A DNA stretch of 64,000 nt from Mycobacteriales bacterium (GTDB lineage Bacteria > Actinomycetota > Actinomycetes > Mycobacteriales > SCTD01): NCBI GenBank assembly GCA_030447385.1, contig JAUJOY010000001.1, positions 1 to 64,000 of the forward strand. Reading direction: 5' to 3'. How positions within the stretch are numbered: position 1 is the first letter of the stretch; every line of letters begins with the position of its first letter. The notes beneath the pieces are model-generated. The model had not been told where the DNA came from, ran no database searches, and saw only the letters and a program-made list of their open reading frames with translations. A program made the translations under genes and the position numbers. Positions 59,549 to 64,000 of the stretch are shown piece after piece.

Positions 59549-62175
59549 CCGGCGCAGACCACGCCCCGGAAGCGGACGCCCCGGAGGATTCGGGACCTCA
59601 GCCGGTGAGGCCGGCCGAGATCTCGATCCCGGATCTGTCGCTGGTCGTGCTGATCGGCATCTCCGGAGCGGGCAAGAGCACCTTCGCCCGCGCGCATTTC
59701 CGGGCCACGCAGGTGCTCTCCAGCGACTTCTGTCGCGGTCTGGTCGCCGACGACGAGAACGACCAGGCCGCGACGCCGGCCGCCTTCGACGTCCTGAACT
59801 ACATCGCGGCCACCCGGCTGCGAGCCGGCCGGCTCACCGTCGTCGACGCGACCAACGTCAAGCGCGAGGACCGCGCCAAGCTCGTCCAGCTCGCCCGCGA
59901 CCACGACGTTCTTCCGGTGGCGGTCGTGCTGGAGGTGCCCGAAGCGCTCGCCGTCCAGCGCAACGCCAACCGGCCGGACCGCGACATGGCGCCGGGGGTG
60001 ATCCACCGACAGCGCGCCGACCTGCGACGCGGTCTGCGCGGGCTGAGTCGGGAGGGCTTCCGCAAGGTCCACGTGCTGTCCGGCACCGACCAGATCGCGG
60101 CCGCCTCCATCACTTACGAGAAGCAGTACAACGACCGCCGCGAGGACATCGGCCCGTTCGACGTCATCGGCGACGTCCACGGCTGCAGCGCCGAGCTCGA
60201 GCAGCTCCTCGTCGAGCTTGGCTACCAGCTGTGGCCCGACGAAGCCGGACGGCCTGACGACGCGGTACACCCGCAGGGCCGACGCGCCGTCTTCGTCGGC
60301 GACCTCGTCGACCGGGGCCCGGACAGTCCCGGCGTGCTGCGCCTGGTCATGGGCATGGTCGCCGCCGGGCACGCGCTGTGCGTACCGGGCAACCACGAGA
60401 ACAAGCTCGTCAGGGCGCTGCGCGGCCGCAACGTCACGATCAGCCACGGCCTGGAGACCACCCTCGCGCAGCTGCAGACCGAGGACGAGAGCTTCCGCAA
60501 GCAGGTCGAGGAGTTCTGCTACGGCCTGGTCAGCCACTACGTGCTGGACGGCGGCAACCTGGTGGTCGCGCACGCCGGGTTGAAGGAGTCACTGCAGGGC
60601 CGCTCCAGCGGCCGGGTCCGCGATTTCGCGCTCTACGGCGAGAGCACCGGCGAGACCGACGAGTTCGGCCTGCCCGTCCGCTACCCGTGGGCGAAGGAGT
60701 ACCGAGGCCGCGCCACGGTGCTGTACGGCCACACGCCGGTACCGGAGCCGGAGTGGATCAACAACACGCTGTGCCTGGACACGGGGTGCGTCTTCGGGGG
60801 GCGGCTAACCGCGTTGCGCTACCCCGAGCGCGAGCTGGTCAGCGTGCCGGCGGCGCGCACCTACTACGAGCCGGCGCGCCCGTTCCTCCCGCAGGGCGAG
60901 GCTGCGCCCGAACTCGACGTCCCGGCGCGGCGTGATCCTGAGCTGCTGGACATCGACGACGTGCTCGGCAAGCGCGTCGTCGAGACGCGGTTCGCCGGCC
61001 GCGTGACGGTACGGGAGGAGAACGCGGCCGCGGCGATCGAGGTCATGAGCCGCTTCGCGCTGGCCCCTCAGCAGCTGCTCTACCTCCCTCCCACGATGAG
61101 CCCGTCGGCGACCTCGCAGCTGCCCGACCTGCTCGAGCACCCGGCAGAGGCCTTCGGCTACTACCGCAGCGAGGGCATCGCCCAAGTCGTCTGCCAGGAG
61201 AAGCACATGGGGTCACGAGCGGTCGCCCTGGTCCGTCGCAGTGACATCGACGGTGCGCCCGAGCGGCCCGTGTCCGACCGGGGGGCGCTGCACACCCGGA
61301 CCGGCAGGGCGTTCTTCGCAGACGCCGGGCTCACGACCGCCATCCTGCGCCAGCTGGCTTCGGCCGTCGAGAAGGCGGGTCTGTTCGACGAGCTGCGCAG
61401 CGACTGGGTGCTGCTCGACGCCGAGCTGCTCCCGTGGTCGGCCAAGGCCGGCGACCTGATCCGCAACCAGTACGCGGCCGTCGGCGCCGCCGCGCGCGCA
61501 GCCGTCCCGGCTGCCGTGAACACGCTGGAGCAGGCCGCTGGTCGCGGGCTGGACGTCGGTGACCTGCTGACCGTCCAGCGCGAGCGGGCGGCTGACGCCG
61601 TCGCGTTCACCGAGGCCTACCGTCGCTACTGCTGGCCGACCGAGGGCCTGGAGGGGGTGGCGGTCGCGCCGTTCCAGTTGCTCGCCGCTGCCGGCGCCAC
61701 CTTCCACGACCGGGAGCACGCCTGGCACCTCTCGCTCGTCGACCGGCTGGTCAGTGCAGATCCGCAGCTCATCCGGCGCACCGAACACCGGTTCGTGGAC
61801 GTGACCGATCCGGTGAGCGAGGCAGCGGCGACCGAGTGGTGGACGTCCATGACCGCAGGCGGCGGGGAGGGCATGGTCGTCAAGCCGTCCGGCAACCTGA
61901 CCAAGGGCCGACGTGGTCTGGTGCAGCCGGGGCTGAAGGTCCGGGGCCGTGAGTACCTGCGGATCATCTACGGGCCGGACTACACCAGGCCGGCCAATCT
62001 CGAGCGGCTCCGCCAGCGCAACCTCGGCCGCAAGCGCGGGCTGGCACAGCGCGAGTACGCGCTCGGCCTGGAAGCGCTCGAGCGTGTCGCCCGCGGTGAG
62101 CCGCTGTGGCGGGTGCACGAGTGCGTGTTCGCGGTTCTCGCGCTCGAGTCCGAGCCGGTCGACCCGCGGCTGTGA
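59545..62175 (+). CDS. pnkp: Polynucleotide kinase-phosphatase-ligase Pnkp
   Basis: 876 residues, close to the 870 of Clostridium thermocellum Pnkp. Kinase: Walker A GISGAGKST (38-46), LSSDFCRG and DATNVKRE. Phosphatase (metallophosphoesterase): GDVHGC (209-214), GDLVDRG (252-258), GNHE (282-285), H343, YGHTP (H396). Ligase: QEKHMGSRA with nucleotidyl Lys K553, then WVLLDAELLPW and EGMVVKPSGNL. It heals 2',3'-cyclic phosphate and 5'-OH ends and, with Hen1, seals RNA. It is coupled to hen1 and to the nucleotidyltransferase gene downstream. Confidence 0.95.
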   Translation: MTGADHAPEADAPEDSGPQPVRPAEISIPDLSLVVLIGISGAGKSTFARAHFRATQVLSSDFCRGLVADDENDQAATPAAFDVLNYIAATRLRAGRLTVVDATNVKREDRAKLVQLARDHDVLPVAVVLEVPEALAVQRNANRPDRDMAPGVIHRQRADLRRGLRGLSREGFRKVHVLSGTDQIAAASITYEKQYNDRREDIGPFDVIGDVHGCSAELEQLLVELGYQLWPDEAGRPDDAVHPQGRRAVFVGDLVDRGPDSPGVLRLVMGMVAAGHALCVPGNHENKLVRALRGRNVTISHGLETTLAQLQTEDESFRKQVEEFCYGLVSHYVLDGGNLVVAHAGLKESLQGRSSGRVRDFALYGESTGETDEFGLPVRYPWAKEYRGRATVLYGHTPVPEPEWINNTLCLDTGCVFGGRLTALRYPERELVSVPAARTYYEPARPFLPQGEAAPELDVPARRDPELLDIDDVLGKRVVETRFAGRVTVREENAAAAIEVMSRFALAPQQLLYLPPTMSPSATSQLPDLLEHPAEAFGYYRSEGIAQVVCQEKHMGSRAVALVRRSDIDGAPERPVSDRGALHTRTGRAFFADAGLTTAILRQLASAVEKAGLFDELRSDWVLLDAELLPWSAKAGDLIRNQYAAVGAAARAAVPAAVNTLEQAAGRGLDVGDLLTVQRERAADAVAFTEAYRRYCWPTEGLEGVAVAPFQLLAAAGATFHDREHAWHLSLVDRLVSADPQLIRRTEHRFVDVTDPVSEAAATEWWTSMTAGGGEGMVVKPSGNLTKGRRGLVQPGLKVRGREYLRIIYGPDYTRPANLERLRQRNLGRKRGLAQREYALGLEALERVARGEPLWRVHECVFAVLALESEPVDPRL

Positions 62176-63083
62176 CGGTCAGACGGGAGCCGGCACTGCC
62201 CGTCGGGACGCAGGTCGTGCTCCGGACGGCCGGCCACGACCTCGACGGTAGGCCGGTGCAACCGGGCGCGACTGGACGAGTGACGGACCAGGACGGCGGG
62301 CGGTACCGCGTCGAGCTCCCCGACGGCCGCGTGGCGCTGTGCGCGCGCGGCGACGTCGAGTTGCGTCGGCGCTGGCAGGCGCGGGTCGCCCTCGGCGAGG
62401 CCGCCCTGAGCGGCCACCAGCTCGTCGAGCAACGCACCGTGTATGCCGCGGTGGTCGGCTCCAGGGCATTCGGGCTGGACGTGGACGACTCCGACACCGA
62501 CGTCCGGGGCACCTACCAGGCCCCGACGACGTCGTTCTGGTCCCTGGTCAAGCCGCCGGCCCACGTCGAGGGGCCAAGTTCGCAACAGTTCTCCTGGGAG
62601 CTAGAGAGGTTCTGCGAGCTCGCGCTCAAGGCAAATCCCAACCTGTTGGAAGTGCTGCACAGCCCTCAGGTCCTGTCCTGCACGAGCGTCGGCGACGAGC
62701 TGCTGGAGCTGCGCCCAGCCTTCCTGTCCCAACTCGCGCACACCACCTACGCCGGGTACGTCCTGAGCCAGGCGAAGAAGCTGCAGGCAGACCTTCGTCA
62801 GCACGGCCAGCCGCGGTGGAAGCACGTCATGCACCTGTTGCGCCTCCTGCTGGCCGCCGCCGAGCTGCTCCGGAGCGGGCGGATGCCGCTTGACGTGGGT
62901 GAGCACCGGGAACGGCTGCTTGAGGTCAAGCGCGGCGAGGTGCCCTGGGACGACGTCGAGCGCTGGCGCCTGCGACTGCAGGCCGACGTGGACGAGGCCC
63001 TGCGGCGCTCCCCTTTGCCGCCGGCTCCCGACGTCGGGGCGGTGGATGCCTGGTTGGTGTCGGTGAGGAGACGTGACCTGTGA
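62172..63083 (+). CDS. RlaP-like nucleotidyltransferase with SH3-like N-terminus
   Basis: 303 residues. Residues about 10-64 form a small beta-barrel-like domain (VGTQVVLRTAGHDLDGRPVQ; RYRVELPDGRVALCARGDVE). The catalytic motif is GSRAFGLDVDDSDTDVRG, with G96-S97 and the Asp pair D108/D110, as in the RNA-ligase-associated (RlaP) branch of polymerase-beta-type nucleotidyltransferases. ELALKANPNLLEVLHSP and KHVMHLLRLLLAAAELL continue the family pattern. The GTG at 62172 overlaps the pnkp stop and the TGA overlaps the next gene. Such enzymes probably add nucleotides to RNA ends before repair; untested here. Confidence 0.85.
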   Translation: MTVRREPALPVGTQVVLRTAGHDLDGRPVQPGATGRVTDQDGGRYRVELPDGRVALCARGDVELRRRWQARVALGEAALSGHQLVEQRTVYAAVVGSRAFGLDVDDSDTDVRGTYQAPTTSFWSLVKPPAHVEGPSSQQFSWELERFCELALKANPNLLEVLHSPQVLSCTSVGDELLELRPAFLSQLAHTTYAGYVLSQAKKLQADLRQHGQPRWKHVMHLLRLLLAAAELLRSGRMPLDVGEHRERLLEVKRGEVPWDDVERWRLRLQADVDEALRRSPLPPAPDVGAVDAWLVSVRRRDL

Positions 63084-63865
63084 CGGACGTCCGTGCCGTG
63101 GAGCCGGCCCTGCTCCGTCCGATCATCGAGGAGCAGCCCTATCCGGTCGTGTTCGCGACTGTGTCGGGTGCGCACCTGTACGGCTTCGCCTCCCGCGACT
63201 CCGACGTCGACCTGCGCGGCGTGCACCTGCTCCCGGCTGAGGACGTGGTCGGGCTGAGGACCGGGCCGCAGACGCTGGACCGGTCATGGGTCCGTGACGG
63301 GGTCGAGATGGACCTGGTCACGCACGACCTGGCGAAGTTCGCACGGCTGCTCCTCCGGCGCAACGGCTACGTGCTCGAGCAACTGCTGTCGCCGCTCGTC
63401 GTCACGTCCAGCCCCGCGCACGAGCAGATGACCGCCTTGGCGCCTGCCTGCATCACCCGACACCACGCCCACCACTACCTCGGGTTCGCCCGCACGCAGT
63501 ACGAGCTGTTCGGACGCACCGATGAACTGAAGCCGCTGCTCTACACCGTCCGCGTGCTGCTCACCGGTATCCACCTGATGCGCACCGGCGAGCTGCAGGC
63601 GCACCTGCCCAGCCTGATCGACGCCGTTCCGGAGGCCCCGCGGTGGGTCCAGGACGCGATGCAGTGCAAGGCGAACGCCGAGCACACCGGGAACGGTGGG
63701 CTGGTGCCGACAGGCCAGGTGGAAGCCGACCATGGCCGACTCGTCAGCCTGCTCGAAGCCGAACGGGACCGCTCGACACTGCCCGAGGCACCGACGGCGG
63801 AGCCCGCGCTGCACGACCTGGTCGTGCGGCAGCGACTCGGCGGACGTGGGACAGCTGCGTGTTGA
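63080..63865 (+). CDS. Second RlaP-like nucleotidyltransferase
   Basis: 261 residues. VFATVSGAHLYGFASRDSDV followed by DLRGVHLLP is the catalytic motif, with G30 and the Asp pair D42/D44; the usual Ser after Gly is Ala (A31). FARLLLRRNGYVLEQLLSPL and LKPLLYTVRVLLTGIHLMRT match the helical C-terminus. It is distinct from the upstream enzyme (no SH3-like part, different active-site wording), so the two are not recent duplicates. GTG 63080 overlaps the previous stop. Last gene of the operon. The substrate may differ from that of the first. Confidence 0.82.
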   Translation: MTDVRAVEPALLRPIIEEQPYPVVFATVSGAHLYGFASRDSDVDLRGVHLLPAEDVVGLRTGPQTLDRSWVRDGVEMDLVTHDLAKFARLLLRRNGYVLEQLLSPLVVTSSPAHEQMTALAPACITRHHAHHYLGFARTQYELFGRTDELKPLLYTVRVLLTGIHLMRTGELQAHLPSLIDAVPEAPRWVQDAMQCKANAEHTGNGGLVPTGQVEADHGRLVSLLEAERDRSTLPEAPTAEPALHDLVVRQRLGGRGTAAC

Positions 63866-63933
63866 AGCCGGCGGCGCTACGAGCGATGGCCGCCGAGCTC
63901 GCAGAACCAATGAGGTGCTCAGCATCCTCGCCG

Positions 63934-63960
63934 ACCCTGCCAGTGGCGAGCCGGCAGGGT
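63934..63960. terminator. Hairpin after the RNA-repair operon
   Basis: ACCCTGCC, 11-nt loop, GGCAGGGT: a perfect 8-bp stem 68 bp after the last stop of the operon. No T-run follows. Confidence 0.5.
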
Positions 63961-64000
63961 GCGCCTGGGGACCGGCCTTGCGGTGATTTCAGCGACGACC

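Overview
This is a high-GC window whose style (GTG starts, ATGA/GTGA start-stop overlaps, dense operons, no Gram-negative envelope genes) points to an actinobacterium. The genus cannot be fixed from the sequence. No rRNA is present; there are two tRNAs (Ser-GCU and Arg-ACG).

Region 1 (1-23.2 kb) is chromosome-like. It holds a cNMP-binding protein with an MBL hydrolase; a VOC protein beside a PhnB-like fragment; two tandem arrestin-like genes and an ECF sigma gene, all three broken by one-base indels; an anti-sigma factor overlapping an ABC ATPase and permease; a NarL-type response regulator with its histidine kinase; a GT-C-like membrane protein; a YceI-pirin operon divergent from a MarR regulator across a double operator; a membrane protein with its MerR regulator; serA overlapping a D-2-hydroxyglutarate dehydrogenase gene; an SDR; and a secreted beta-propeller protein.

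Region 2 (23.3-35.6 kb) runs from tRNA-Ser to tRNA-Arg and looks like a decayed island. It has an integrase C-terminal remnant next to tRNA-Ser, two LGFP-repeat secreted protein genes with several frameshifts each, a GrpB fragment, and a broken livM-livG/livF cluster. Intact MOSC, SGNH hydrolase, DUF2277 and TauE/SafE genes lie near its right end.

Region 3 (35.6-55 kb) is a mobile element apparently inserted at tRNA-Arg. It starts with a tyrosine integrase and excisionase, then a mobilization module (MobC-like protein, frameshifted relaxase, two related accessory genes), then an intact copper-handling cluster. The cluster has a CsoR-family repressor with an altered metal site, a CopA ATPase with an N-terminal cupredoxin domain, a secreted Met/His-rich protein, a CopC-CopD fusion, a propeller protein, a CcdA-like protein, a DUF4396 membrane protein and several small uncharacterised genes. 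Five copies of a GTACTCCC-N-GGGAGTAC-like palindrome stand in front of its transcription units, which defines a local regulon. No right attachment site was found by eye.

Region 4 (55-64 kb) holds a lipoprotein and then an RNA-repair locus: hen1, pnkp and two RlaP-like nucleotidyltransferase genes, all with overlapping start and stop codons, divergent from a DUF5925-like AAA ATPase gene. Hen1 methylates and Pnkp heals and seals cleaved RNA. The two nucleotidyltransferases and the ATPase are the least understood parts and the best candidates for new biology here.
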